Of a stretch of 64,000 nucleotides of DNA, positions 56,180 to 64,000 are shown one piece after another. The notes below the pieces were generated by a model. It was not told the DNA's origin and did not search any database. It worked only from the letters and a program-made list of their open reading frames with translations. This DNA comes from Methylovulum sp. GTDB lineage: Bacteria > Pseudomonadota > Gammaproteobacteria > Methylococcales > Methylomonadaceae. The stretch covers positions 32,268 to 96,267 of the forward strand of contig JAURZI010000025.1 of assembly GCA_030653435.1 (NCBI GenBank). Direction: 5' to 3'. The translations under genes were made by a program, and so were the position numbers. Each line of letters opens with the position of its first letter. Within the stretch, counting starts at the first letter, position 1.

Positions 56180-56887
56180 ATGCCTAAAATCACCGACATT
56201 TCGCAATTGGATTTAAACCAAACCTACAGCTATGCCGATTATTTGACGTGGCAATTCAATGAAACCGTCGAATTAATCAAAGGCAAAATCATGTTGATGT
56301 CGCCTGCGCCGAATGTAGAACATCAACGTATTGAAAGAAAATTATTAGTTGCCATTGATCCGCATTTAAAGGATAAAAAATGCGAACTCTTCCCTGCCCC
56401 CTTTGATGTGCGCTTATATCACCGGAAAAAATCGCTGTTAGCCAGTCACGACTGCATGGATGCCACCACTAAAGGGTGGTCTATGGACAGAGGTAGAGCA
56501 CCAACAGTAGGCGCTTTAGGCGACGCAGGAGCAGTTGCCGAGGATATTCACACTGTCGTGCAACCTGATTTGTGTGTCATTTGTAACCCTGATATTTTGG
56601 ATAAACGCGGCTGCAACGGCGCGCCCGGCTGGATTATCGAGATTTTATCCAAAGGGACAGCGAAGCGGGATATGCAGCTTAAATATGAGCTCTACCAAGA
56701 AAACGGCGTGCAGGAATACTGGATTGTCTACCCCAATGATCAGGCTGTTCATCAATTTGTCCTGGATGATAATGAATGTTACCAACTCAAGCACATGTAC
56801 ACCGATGACGACATCGCCACGCCTTACTTATTCCCTGATTTGGCAATTGATTTATCTGAAATATTTGAAACCTGGCAAGAACCGTAA
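56180..56887 (+). CDS. Uma2-family putative restriction endonuclease with an in-frame insert
   Basis: A 235-residue protein from the ATG at 56180. The Uma2 (PF05685) PD-(D/E)xK-like fold is recognisable: YADYLTWQFNETVELIKGKI, MSPAPNVEHQRIERKL, PFDVRLYHRK, VVQPDLCVICNPD, GAPGWIIEILSKGTAKRDMQLKYELYQENGVQEYWIVYP. Function is unknown for most members. Between the RL strand and the VVQPD motif sit about 31 extra residues (roughly 56446-56539) rich in Gly, Ala and Arg that I do not expect in the family. The reading frame stays open. The catalytic Asp and E-x-K motifs flank the insert, so activity is uncertain. Confidence 0.82.
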   Translation: MPKITDISQLDLNQTYSYADYLTWQFNETVELIKGKIMLMSPAPNVEHQRIERKLLVAIDPHLKDKKCELFPAPFDVRLYHRKKSLLASHDCMDATTKGWSMDRGRAPTVGALGDAGAVAEDIHTVVQPDLCVICNPDILDKRGCNGAPGWIIEILSKGTAKRDMQLKYELYQENGVQEYWIVYPNDQAVHQFVLDDNECYQLKHMYTDDDIATPYLFPDLAIDLSEIFETWQEP

Positions 56888-56905
56888 ATACCCCGGAGAA
56901 AAACG

Positions 56906-57112
56906 ATGAAATTCAACCCCTGTATCGATCAGTGCACGTATGAAGGCAGCCATTGCGAAGGCTGCGGACGCTCACATGCAGAAATTGCCGAAACCAAGAA
57001 ACTGGTCATGTCGATTGTTGATTTCGTACAAACGCAAGACTATGAAAACAGAGAAGATTTTATCAATGCTATCAGCAAGAGCGTGTTGAAGAAATTGCAG
57101 AAGACGGCGTAA
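56906..57112 (+). CDS. DUF1289 small cysteine protein
   Basis: A 68-residue protein with CIDQCTYEGSHCEGCGRSHAEIAE, the Cys-x3-Cys-x7-Cys-x2-Cys pattern of DUF1289, probably a small metal-binding protein. A GGAGAAAA site precedes the ATG. It follows the Uma2 gene by 18 bp and may be co-transcribed with it. The function of the family is unknown. The last half is helical with no further cysteines. Confidence 0.8.
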   Translation: MKFNPCIDQCTYEGSHCEGCGRSHAEIAETKKLVMSIVDFVQTQDYENREDFINAISKSVLKKLQKTA

Positions 57113-57197
57113 TGCGTTGCTGCATCCTCTAAACCTGCGCTTGTGCCTTACGCCTTATGAAATATAATGTCGGCTTTTAGCTGAACTGGAGTTTGCT

Positions 57198-58508
57198 TTG
57201 AAACCGATAAAAGTAGGTGTGTTAGGGCTAGGTACCGTCGGCGGCGGTACGGTCAATGTGTTAAAACGTAATGCGGCAGAAATCGCCCGCAGGGCGGGCC
57301 GCGAGATCATTATCACCCGCGCTTCGGCAAAAGATTTAAACAAGCAACGCATCTGCGATACGCAAGGCATTATGTTAAGCACTAACCCGCTGGACATTAT
57401 TAATGACCCGGAAATAGACATCGTCCTGGAGCTGATCGGCGGCGCCGGCGCCGTTAAGGATATGGTATTGATGGCGATAGCCAACGGCAAACATGTCGTC
57501 ACCGCGAACAAATCGCTGATTGCCTTGCACGGTAACGAGATTTTTGCCCAAGCCAGTAAAAAAGGCGTCATTGTTGCGTTTGAAGCGGCTGTCGCCGGCG
57601 GCATCCCGATTATCAAGGCCATACGCGAAGGCTTAAGCGGCAATCAAATCCAATGGCTGGCCGGCATCATCAACGGCACCGGCAATTTTATCCTGACCGA
57701 AATGCGCGACAAAGGCCGCGATTTCGACGCTGTATTAGCCGAAGCGCAAGCCCTGGGCTATGCCGAAGCCGACCCGACTTTTGATGTCGAAGGCATCGAT
57801 GCAGCGCATAAATTGACCATATTGGCATCGATTGCATTCGGCATACCGCTACAATTCGATAAAGTCTATACCGAAGGCATCACCCGCATCACCCGCACCG
57901 ATGTCGAATATGCCGAACAATTGGGCTACCGCATCAAGCATTTGGGCATAGCCCGGCAAACACCGGAAGGCCTGGAGCTCAGGGTGCACCCCACCTTGAT
58001 CCCGGAACGCAGGCTGATCGCCAATGTCAACGGCGTCATGAATGCCGTGCTGGTTAAAGGCGATGCCGTCGGTGCGACGCTGTATTACGGCGCCGGTGCC
58101 GGTGCAGAACCGACCGCCTCAGCCGTAGTCGCCGATGTGATCGATGTGGTCCGGGCGCTGACCAGCGACCCGGAAAACCGTGTGCCGCATCTGGCTTTTC
58201 AGGCCGATGCCTTGGCAGACATTCCGGTGTTACCGTCAGCGCGCTTTACTACGGCGTATTATTTACGCCTGAACGCGGAAGACAAACCGGGCGTATTAGC
58301 CGATGTCACGCGGATTCTGGCCGCCCACAACATCAGTATCGAAGCCATCATCCAAAAAGAACCGTCTAAAGGCGAAACGGCCGTCCCTATTATTATGTTG
58401 ACCCAAATCACGCTAGAACAAGAAATGAACGCGGCAATTGCAGAAATTGAAGCCCTGACCACAGTAACCGGAAAAATTAACCGTATCCGCCTGGAAACTT
58501 TAGGATAA
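57198..58508 (+). CDS. hom: Homoserine dehydrogenase
   Basis: A 436-residue protein beginning KPIKVGVLGLGTVGGGTVNV (NAD(P) motif). TTG at 57198 is the likely start, with GGAG 9 bp upstream and no ATG nearby. ANKSLIALHG, GIINGTGNFILTEM and the Glu-Ala-Asp-Pro segment (AEADPTFDVEG) mark the catalytic domain. A C-terminal ACT domain (YYLRLNAEDKPGVLADVT) suggests feedback inhibition by threonine. It reduces aspartate semialdehyde to homoserine. It is monofunctional, without a fused aspartokinase. The stop codon is 9 bp from thrC, so the pair is one operon. thrB is not present here. Confidence 0.95.
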   Translation: MKPIKVGVLGLGTVGGGTVNVLKRNAAEIARRAGREIIITRASAKDLNKQRICDTQGIMLSTNPLDIINDPEIDIVLELIGGAGAVKDMVLMAIANGKHVVTANKSLIALHGNEIFAQASKKGVIVAFEAAVAGGIPIIKAIREGLSGNQIQWLAGIINGTGNFILTEMRDKGRDFDAVLAEAQALGYAEADPTFDVEGIDAAHKLTILASIAFGIPLQFDKVYTEGITRITRTDVEYAEQLGYRIKHLGIARQTPEGLELRVHPTLIPERRLIANVNGVMNAVLVKGDAVGATLYYGAGAGAEPTASAVVADVIDVVRALTSDPENRVPHLAFQADALADIPVLPSARFTTAYYLRLNAEDKPGVLADVTRILAAHNISIEAIIQKEPSKGETAVPIIMLTQITLEQEMNAAIAEIEALTTVTGKINRIRLETLG

Positions 58509-58517
58509 AAAAACCAC

Positions 58518-59612
58518 ATGACTACACATAAACGCTACACGGGCTTAATTGAATTTTACCGGGATCGTCTGCCCGTCAGTGCAAACACCCGTATTATCAG
58601 CCTGGGCGAAGGCAACACACCGCTGATCCAATTACAGAATATCCCGCGCCTCATCGGCAAAGACGTTGATATTTACGTAAAATTTGAAGGTTTGAACCCC
58701 ACCGGCTCGTTTAAGGACCGGGGCATGACGATGGCTGTCACCAAAGCCGTGGAAGCAGGCAGCCAAGCCATCATTTGTGCATCCACAGGCAATACTTCGG
58801 CTTCCGCAGCAGCTTATGCCGTCCGCGCCGGTATCAAAGCCTTTGTGTTAATTCCCGAAGGCAAAATCGCGCTGGGCAAATTGGCGCAAACCTTAATGTA
58901 CAATGCCAAGATCATTCAGATTAACGGTAATTTTGACCGGGGCATGGCACTGGTCAAAGAAGTCGCGGAACTGGCGCCGGTGACCATCGTCAATTCCATC
59001 AACCCGTTCAGGATTGAAGGCCAAAAGACCGCCGCCTTTGAAATCGTTGATGAACTGGGTTTTGCGCCTGATTACCACTGCCTGCCGGTCGGTAATGCCG
59101 GCAATATCACCGCTTACTGGAAAGGCTATACCGAATACGCCCGCTATTCCGCAAGTCATGCCGCCGTCACCCGCAGCCTGCCGGTCATGTGCGGTTACCA
59201 GGCCGCCGGTGCCGCACCGTTTGTCGCAGGCCATCCTATAGAACACCCCGAAACCGTGGCAACCGCCATTCGTATCGGCAATCCGCAATCCTGGGATTTG
59301 GCATGGAATGTCCAGAAAGAATCCGGCGGCTGGTTTGATAAATTCACCGATGAGCAAATTCTCGCGGCGCAAAAAATGCTGTCGCAATACGAAGGCGTAT
59401 TCTGTGAACCGGCTTCGGCGACCTCGCTGGCAGGCGCGTTACATGACCTCAGCACCGGCAAAATTCCTGAGGGCAGCAAGATCGTCTGCACCTTGACCGG
59501 CAACGGCATCAAAGACCCTGAAATCGCCATGCTGCAATGCGCGGATGCCAAACCGGTCACTATTGATGCCAGCTTGGATGCCGTCAAGAGGGCGATTTTA
59601 GACAACTTATAA
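58518..59612 (+). CDS. thrC: Threonine synthase
   Basis: A 364-residue PLP enzyme of the short class. The PLP lysine lies in GLNPTGSFKDRGMTMAVTKA, with ICASTGNTSASAAAYAVRAG and PVGNAGNITAYWKGY for cofactor phosphate binding. It converts O-phosphohomoserine to threonine, the last step of the pathway. It is translated from an ATG 9 bp after hom. No strong terminator is evident in the following 96 bp before the antitoxin-like gene. Confidence 0.95.
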   Translation: MTTHKRYTGLIEFYRDRLPVSANTRIISLGEGNTPLIQLQNIPRLIGKDVDIYVKFEGLNPTGSFKDRGMTMAVTKAVEAGSQAIICASTGNTSASAAAYAVRAGIKAFVLIPEGKIALGKLAQTLMYNAKIIQINGNFDRGMALVKEVAELAPVTIVNSINPFRIEGQKTAAFEIVDELGFAPDYHCLPVGNAGNITAYWKGYTEYARYSASHAAVTRSLPVMCGYQAAGAAPFVAGHPIEHPETVATAIRIGNPQSWDLAWNVQKESGGWFDKFTDEQILAAQKMLSQYEGVFCEPASATSLAGALHDLSTGKIPEGSKIVCTLTGNGIKDPEIAMLQCADAKPVTIDASLDAVKRAILDNL

Positions 59613-59708
59613 GTCGTGCCCAGCCTGATGGGATGATAGTTATCATGAAACCTTATCGTCAGACATGCTGTAATAGCAATGCGTTAGCGTAACCCTTTTG
59701 GAGCAAAC

Positions 59709-59909
59709 ATGTCCTCTATCCAAGCTATTGAAAAGGCAATAAAACAACTGCCTGCACACGAATTGGCTGAGTTTCGCCTATGGTTCGCCACGTTTGATGA
59801 AGCGCTCTGGGACGCTCAGATTGAGGCAGATGCTAACGCCGGAAAACTTGATGCACTGGCTGCTGAGGCGCTGGCTGAGTATGATAATGGCTCGGCGCGT
59901 GAACTTTGA
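59709..59909 (+). CDS. Antitoxin-like small protein
   Basis: A 66-residue acidic protein (MSSIQAIEKAIKQLPAHELA, then FRLWFATFDEALWDAQIEAD and an Ala/Glu-rich end). A TTGGAG site lies 6 bp before the ATG. This pattern is typical of antitoxins paired with RelE/ParE-like toxins. Its stop codon overlaps the start of the following toxin frame by four bases, the usual coupling. The partner is broken by a stop codon, so the antitoxin is probably a remnant. The assignment comes from general resemblance and context. Confidence 0.65.
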   Translation: MSSIQAIEKAIKQLPAHELAEFRLWFATFDEALWDAQIEADANAGKLDALAAEALAEYDNGSAREL

Positions 59910-60166
59910 AGCATTTTACGTCTTCAAAATTCTGGCAACATTTTGACACTTTACCAGCTCATATCCAGCAACAAGCGCGTGATAACTAAGAACTGCTCAA
60001 GCAAAACCCGTACCATCCCTCACTGCAATTTAAATCCGTTAAAAATGGGATGTTCCGCAGCGTTCGCGTCAGTCAGGGTTATCGCGCACTCGGCGTTCCA
60101 GTTGCCGAAGGTGTGCAATGGTTCTGGATCGGCAGCCATGCAGACTACGATAAATTACTTAGCTGA
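59906..60166 (+). pseudogene. RelE/ParE-type toxin inactivated by an in-frame stop
   Basis: From the TTG at 59906 the frame reads MKHFTSSKFWQHFDTLPAHI and then, after a TAA at 59987-59989 (codon 28), continues without break as ELLKQNPYHPSLQFKSVKNG, FRSVRVSQGYRALGVPV and WFWIGSHADYDKLLS. The second part is the conserved core of a RelE/ParE-like toxin (HPSLxFK and the W..IGSHxxYDxL end). Intact relatives usually have an aromatic residue where the TAA stands, so a single base change would explain the break. The antitoxin directly upstream is intact. The toxin is therefore very likely dead. Confidence 0.75.
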
Positions 60167-60223
60167 CCTGCTACCCAACAGTAGCACTCGAATAAATTTC
60201 AGTGCACCATTTAACGCTAGGTT

Positions 60224-61153
60224 ATGAACAATAAAAACACCGGATTTACCGTTTTAAATGGTGACGCAGCCCAGTTGCCCCATAAAACCGTGCTGGTTCT
60301 GGGCATAGGACGGGGCGGCACCTCAATGGCCGCAGGCGTGCTATCGAAACTCGGCGTTTATATGGGTGACCAGCTGAATTCGCGTTATCAGGACAGCAGC
60401 TTGCTCGATTGCATTAACCGCAAGGACAAAAAACAAGCCCAAAAAATCATCGCCGAACGCAATAGGCTATATCCGGTCTGGGGCATAAAAAAACTGCGTT
60501 TATGGCGTTGGGACAAACTGTTCCGCGCACCCGTCTATGTCGTCGTGTTTCGTGATCTGTGCGCCACGGCAAACCGGCGCGTAACACTGTTCAACACATC
60601 CTTATTGTCGGAAATGTTCAAGGTACTCGGCCTTAACTTTTTACTGCTGGTGTTTTTACGGCTAAGCAAACGTCCTATCTTGATAGCCTCTTACGAAAAA
60701 GCCTTGCTCAATCCTGAAGATTTTGTAACCAACTTGAGCTCTTTTCTAGGCATCGACGACCCGGAAAAATTTACCGCAGCCGTACAGTTTATTAACCCGT
60801 CGCCATCGGAGTACACCACATCGCCGGTAAACTACAGGACCGCCAGGGCCAGCAGGGAACGTTTGGGCTATATCGACAAGCTTGAACCCAACCGGATAGC
60901 CGGTTGGGCGTTGTCGATAGCCACCCCCGAACCGCTAAGCGTGGAGCTACTCATTAACGGCATCCTCAAGCAAACCATCACCGCCAATCTACCCCGGCCT
61001 GATGTCGCACGGGAGGATGACCGTTTCCATGAACGTTGCGGCTTCATATTCAGGCTGGCTGACGGGCAGTCACTAAAACACGGTGACCGCATCGACGTAC
61101 GCATAGCCGATACCACAGATACGCTAATCAATTCGCCGCAACAGTTTGCCTAA
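60224..61153 (+). CDS. Sulfotransferase-like P-loop protein with a C-terminal beta domain
   Basis: A 309-residue protein. The N-terminus has a 5'-PSB-like loop (VLVLGIGRGGTSMAAGVLSK) that matches the P-loop of sulfotransferase-fold proteins. VYVVVFRDLCATANRR could be the 3'-phosphate-binding Arg. From residue 215 on (RLGYIDKLEPNRIAGWALS...) a separate beta-rich domain follows, of the sort found beside glycosyltransferases and sulfotransferases in surface polysaccharide loci. It is probably a cytoplasmic enzyme modifying glycans, but PAPS use is not demonstrated. It lies alone between the dead toxin and proS. Confidence 0.65.
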   Translation: MNNKNTGFTVLNGDAAQLPHKTVLVLGIGRGGTSMAAGVLSKLGVYMGDQLNSRYQDSSLLDCINRKDKKQAQKIIAERNRLYPVWGIKKLRLWRWDKLFRAPVYVVVFRDLCATANRRVTLFNTSLLSEMFKVLGLNFLLLVFLRLSKRPILIASYEKALLNPEDFVTNLSSFLGIDDPEKFTAAVQFINPSPSEYTTSPVNYRTARASRERLGYIDKLEPNRIAGWALSIATPEPLSVELLINGILKQTITANLPRPDVAREDDRFHERCGFIFRLADGQSLKHGDRIDVRIADTTDTLINSPQQFA

Positions 61154-61207
61154 GCCTGCCAGCAGCGGATTTCAAAAAACACTCCCTTACACTTAAACTA
61201 AGCCACC

Positions 61208-62968
61208 ATGCGTACCACTCAATTCCCACTCAATACCGTAAAAGAAACGCCTGCGGACGCCGAAATCGCCAGCCACCAACTGATGATACGCGCAGGCCTG
61301 ATCCGCAAACTCGCCGCCGGGCTTTACACTTGGTTGCCGCTGGGCCTCAAAGTATTGCGTAAAGTCGAAAGCATCACCCGTGCAGAAATGGCGAAAGCAG
61401 GGGCGCTGGAAGTGTTGATGCCCGCGCTGCAACCCGCCGAGCTATGGCAGGAAACCGGCCGCTGGCAACACTACGGCCCGGAACTGGCGCGTTTAAAAGA
61501 CCGCCATGACCGTGATTTTTGTTTGGGGCCCACGCATGAAGAAATCATTACCGACCTGGCGCGCAACGAACTGAAAAGCTACAAGCAACTGCCGATCACT
61601 TATTATCAAATCCAAACCAAATTCCGCGATGAAATCCGCCCGCGGTTCGGCGTGATGCGTTCGCGTGAATTCATCATGAAAGACGCCTACTCGTTCCATG
61701 TGGACCAAGCCTCGCTACAACAAACCTACGAGGTCATGTACCAGGCTTACAGCAATATTTTTAACCACTTAGGGCTGAAGTTCCGCGCCGTTATCGCCGA
61801 TTCCGGCTCTATCGGCGGCGCAGTATCGCATGAATTTCATGTGCTCGCGGAATCTGGAGAAGATGCGATTGCGTTTTCCACCGTCAGCGATTACGCGGCT
61901 AATGTGGAAAGCGCGACCGCCTTGCTACAGGAACAATCGTTAGCCGACCCGACTGAACCGTTTGCCAAAGTCGCAACGCCCGCCCAAAAAACCATTGCGG
62001 AAGTCAGTGAGTTTCTAGGCGTGCCAACGCAAAAAATATTGAAAACCTTGGCTATCATGAGGAAGACTCTTGATGATGCCGGAGAAGAAACCGAAGTTTT
62101 TTATAACCTGTTTTTACGTGGCGACCACGAACTCAACGAAATTAAAACACGTAAAATTATCGGCGAATTCCGTTTTGCGACCGACGAAGAAGTCGAAGCC
62201 CATCACGGCTGCCGCCCTGGATTTATCGGTCCTAAACTCGATGCCGAATACGGACAACTGTTCGATCATTCCGTCAAATACTTAGCCGATTTTGTCTGCG
62301 GCGCAAACGAAGCCGGTTTTCATCTGCGCGGCTGCAACTGGACGGCGGACAGCCATACCCGGACATTTTACGAAAAAGCCCTGGCTGGCGGCGCATTCCA
62401 CGACCTCCGCAACGTCGTCGCAGGTGATGCCAGCCCGGACGGGCACGGCGAAATCACGCTGGCCCGAGGCATTGAAGTGGGACACATTTTCCAACTGGGC
62501 AACAAATACAGCGCGGCGATGAAAGCCGGCATCATCAATGAAGACGGCAAAAACCAGATCATGCTGATGGGCTGCTACGGCATCGGCATCTCCCGCGTGG
62601 TAGCCGCCGCCATCGAGCAAAACCATGACAGCCGCGGCATCATCTGGCCCGCCAAGCTGGCGCCGTTCGAAGTCGCCATCTGCCCTATGAATATGCACAA
62701 ATCCGAGCGTTTGAAAGAAAGCGCAGAACTGCTATATCAGGATTTGCTGGCGGCAGGCATCGAAGTATTGTTTGACGACCGCAAGGTCCGCGCCGGTTTC
62801 ATGTTTTCGGATATGGAACTGATCGGCATCCCGCATTGCATCATTCTCAGCGACCGCGGCCTGGATGCCGGTACTTTTGAATATAAAGCCAGAACCACAA
62901 AAGACAATATCGAACTGCCGCTAACCGACGTGATAGCCATCATGAAAGAAAAACTGGCCAGCTCTTGA
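61208..62968 (+). CDS. proS: Prolyl-tRNA synthetase (bacterial type with INS domain)
   Basis: A 586-residue class II synthetase starting [20 protein letters not shown]. Motif 2 ([26 protein letters not shown]) and motif 3 ([17 protein letters not shown]) are present. The INS (YbaK-like) editing insert of the bacterial type lies between ([20 protein letters not shown] and the lysine/GDHELNEIK segment). It charges tRNA-Pro and edits Ala-tRNA-Pro. The length is normal, slightly above E. coli. The gene stands alone, starting 54 bp after the sulfotransferase-like gene. Confidence 0.96.
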   Translation: MRTTQFPLNTVKETPADAEIASHQLMIRAGLIRKLAAGLYTWLPLGLKVLRKVESITRAEMAKAGALEVLMPALQPAELWQETGRWQHYGPELARLKDRHDRDFCLGPTHEEIITDLARNELKSYKQLPITYYQIQTKFRDEIRPRFGVMRSREFIMKDAYSFHVDQASLQQTYEVMYQAYSNIFNHLGLKFRAVIADSGSIGGAVSHEFHVLAESGEDAIAFSTVSDYAANVESATALLQEQSLADPTEPFAKVATPAQKTIAEVSEFLGVPTQKILKTLAIMRKTLDDAGEETEVFYNLFLRGDHELNEIKTRKIIGEFRFATDEEVEAHHGCRPGFIGPKLDAEYGQLFDHSVKYLADFVCGANEAGFHLRGCNWTADSHTRTFYEKALAGGAFHDLRNVVAGDASPDGHGEITLARGIEVGHIFQLGNKYSAAMKAGIINEDGKNQIMLMGCYGIGISRVVAAAIEQNHDSRGIIWPAKLAPFEVAICPMNMHKSERLKESAELLYQDLLAAGIEVLFDDRKVRAGFMFSDMELIGIPHCIILSDRGLDAGTFEYKARTTKDNIELPLTDVIAIMKEKLASS

Positions 62969-63412
62969 CTGGGAGATATCCGCGGACATCACGGACAGAA
63001 AGGCATACGTAGTAACGCGGAAATTATTCGGAACTAAATTTATCGTGTCAAACTGATAGCTATTGCATAACAGGCAAAAATAGGTTCCCCCCCCCCCTGT
63101 TCCGTGATAGGCAACGGGCACATGCGCTCTTATTGAATGATTATTGCGCGACTGAGCGAATTGTTTCAGTCACAGCATGAGACGGTAAATACATGGACAT
63201 ACATGATAGTCAGCGAAGCGGCAAGTCTGAACGCTTGACGGCTGCGAAAAAAGCCGCTTTTCTGGCTTATCACACCCCACCAGCCGCAGGCTGCGGCAGC
63301 GCGGTGTCAGCTTACATTTCCTTACGCCTACAACCCGGAGTAGATCCTGCTCTATGCCTGATTACTTAGCGCTAAATACCTAAATTTTCCCTGATTCCGT
63401 TCATATTGACAC
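62969..63412. other. 444 bp intergenic region with a C11 tract and a palindrome
   Basis: No credible gene is visible. It contains an uninterrupted run of 11 cytosines at 63087-63097, and an imperfect GC-rich inverted repeat at 63272-63307 (outer arms acacc/ggtgt, inner ccgcag/ctgcgg) that resembles a REP-type element or factor-dependent terminator. The next gene starts at 63413. Confidence 0.5.
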
Positions 63413-63760
63413 ATGCTTACAAAACGCATCATTTACGTTACGGGTCTACCGAGATCCGGTTCAACACTACTCTGTCAATTGCTGGCTCACCATCCCGACA
63501 TCGATAGCCCCGGTCATAGCTCGCCTCTTTGTCCGGCTTTTATCGGATTGCGCCATAACCTCAGTGATAACGAATTTCTGCTGTCTCAACTTGATATTAA
63601 TTTTGAACAAAGCTATAGGCGTTTGTTTAGCGCTTTTTGTGGGTTTGTCAATGGTTGGTTTTCCGAAACTGATAAAACCTGGGTAGTTGATAAAAATCGT
63701 GGTTGGTTACAGCATATTGAAACAGTAAATCATTTGGATCCCAACTTCAAAATGTTGGTA
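63413..63760 (+). pseudogene. Sulfotransferase gene cut by an insertion sequence
   Basis: The frame opens with MLTKRIIYVTGLPRSGSTLL (sulfotransferase P-loop) and keeps family character through TWVVDKNRGWLQHIETVNHLDPNFKMLV, ending at about 63760. The family should continue with the RxxxxxxxS 3'-phosphate-binding motif. Instead the frame runs into unrelated residues and stops at 63871. The break coincides with the left flank of a transposase gene, so the gene is most simply split by an IS, with its 3' part beyond the window. Confidence 0.7.
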
Positions 63761-64000
63761 ATCCCTACAAATCAATGCAGGTGGCATTCATTAGCGATTT
63801 TTGACATAGTGCAGCGCCAAACTTTGCAGCACTTATGGCATGAACTCAGCCCCGACCCCACTGAATATTGAATCAACGCTATTTTGCCCCAGACGCCGCT
63901 GTCCTTGCTATCAATCTTTGGATAACCACATTACCAAAGACGGCACTTACACCACCAAGAATGATGGCGTGGTGCGGCAGATGTTTAACTGCGGGGAAGG
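63761..64000 (+). mobile_element. Left end of an insertion sequence (element continues off the window)
   Basis: The left boundary is put at about 63761, where homology to the sulfotransferase family ends (after FKMLV). The element carries a transposase-like start at 63840. The terminal inverted repeat and target duplication cannot be seen because the right end lies beyond the window. The family is not assigned with certainty; the Cys-rich N-terminus suggests an IS1-like or IS1595-like zinc-ribbon transposase. Confidence 0.55.
63840..64000 (+). CDS. Transposase N-terminus with zinc-ribbon, cut by the window end
   Basis: An open frame of 53 complete codons from the ATG at 63840 to the window end, out of frame with the split sulfotransferase. 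The residues CPRRRCPCYQSLDNHITKDG and the following TYTTKNDGVVRQMFNCGEG have the Cys-x4-5-Cys-x-Cys ... Cys arrangement and the TKDGTYTTKND stretch of DNA-binding zinc ribbons at the start of several IS transposases. The rest of the protein is outside the window. Confidence 0.6.
   Translation, partial: MNSAPTPLNIESTLFCPRRRCPCYQSLDNHITKDGTYTTKNDGVVRQMFNCGE

Noticed and set aside
59943..60227. 94-codon plus frame between the antitoxin and the sulfotransferase-like gene
   Set aside because: It is a different frame of the broken toxin gene, which shows clear family residues in its own frame.
63761..63871. Last 37 codons of the split sulfotransferase frame as real protein
   Set aside because: They do not resemble the family and overlap the transposase-carrying segment; most likely read-through into the inserted element.
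1..64000. tRNA or rRNA genes, CRISPR arrays and prophage genes
   Set aside because: None of the gaps shows a cloverleaf with a TTCGA loop, regularly spaced direct repeats or phage structural genes. A tRNAscan or CRISPR search would be decisive.

Overview
The window is a contiguous 64 kb piece of a gammaproteobacterial chromosome. Housekeeping genes (rpmE, exonuclease III, ampG, nhaD, cysI, nifJ, rph-rdgB, alaC, hom-thrC, proS) surround a large secondary-metabolite locus. The mixture (a cupredoxin with a C-terminal membrane anchor, a nifJ/GltD-like/DHOD-like cluster, siroheme sulfite reductase with DUF934, Uma2 and RelE-type accessory genes) reminds me of type I methanotrophs (Methylococcales). 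That is a recollection-based inference and cannot be verified here.

Layout. 1-8.5 kb: a cut-off cupredoxin gene, rpmE and xth diverging, ampG, nhaD, an assimilatory sulfite reductase pair and a RimK-type ATP-grasp ligase. 8.8-15.6 kb: a small unknown protein, then a tight operon of a GltD-like iron-sulfur flavoprotein, pyruvate:ferredoxin oxidoreductase (nifJ) and a DHOD-like protein. 15.7-19.7 kb: yicC, rph-rdgB, a phosphotransferase and a YjfB-type motility peptide. 19.9-51.1 kb: the biosynthetic locus. 51.3-64 kb: a MscK-type channel, alaC, Uma2, DUF1289, hom-thrC, a dead toxin-antitoxin pair, a sulfotransferase-like gene, proS, and a sulfotransferase gene cut by an insertion sequence that runs off the window.

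The centre of interest is one 25.7 kb minus-strand gene (19946-45619) for an 8557-residue hybrid NRPS/trans-AT polyketide synthase. Read by eye the order is KS0(Cys-Gln-His)-ACP / C-A(glycine)-PCP / KS-KR-ACP / KS-KR(Asn to Cys)-cMT-ACP / KS-DH-DH*(Asp to Asn)-KR-ACP / KS-KR-ACP / KS-DH-like, stop. No acyltransferase, enoylreductase or thioesterase is present. AT-docking type linkers follow the KS domains, so malonyl units must come from an AT encoded elsewhere. The last module has no carrier protein. Around the gene are a methyltransferase immediately upstream, a PvdE/SyrD-type exporter, a PksG-type HMG synthase without its usual ECH/KS-like/ACP partners, and a second paralogous methyltransferase. 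The product cannot be deduced, but a glycine-containing, C-methylated, hydroxylated polyketide-peptide whose assembly finishes on another protein is the simplest reading.

Other points: an RBS-covering hairpin in front of the giant gene; a strong terminator behind it that overlaps a FliA-like promoter for the yjfB-type gene; a RelE-type toxin killed by one stop codon; an in-frame foreign-looking segment in the Uma2 protein; and a sulfotransferase gene split by an IS.
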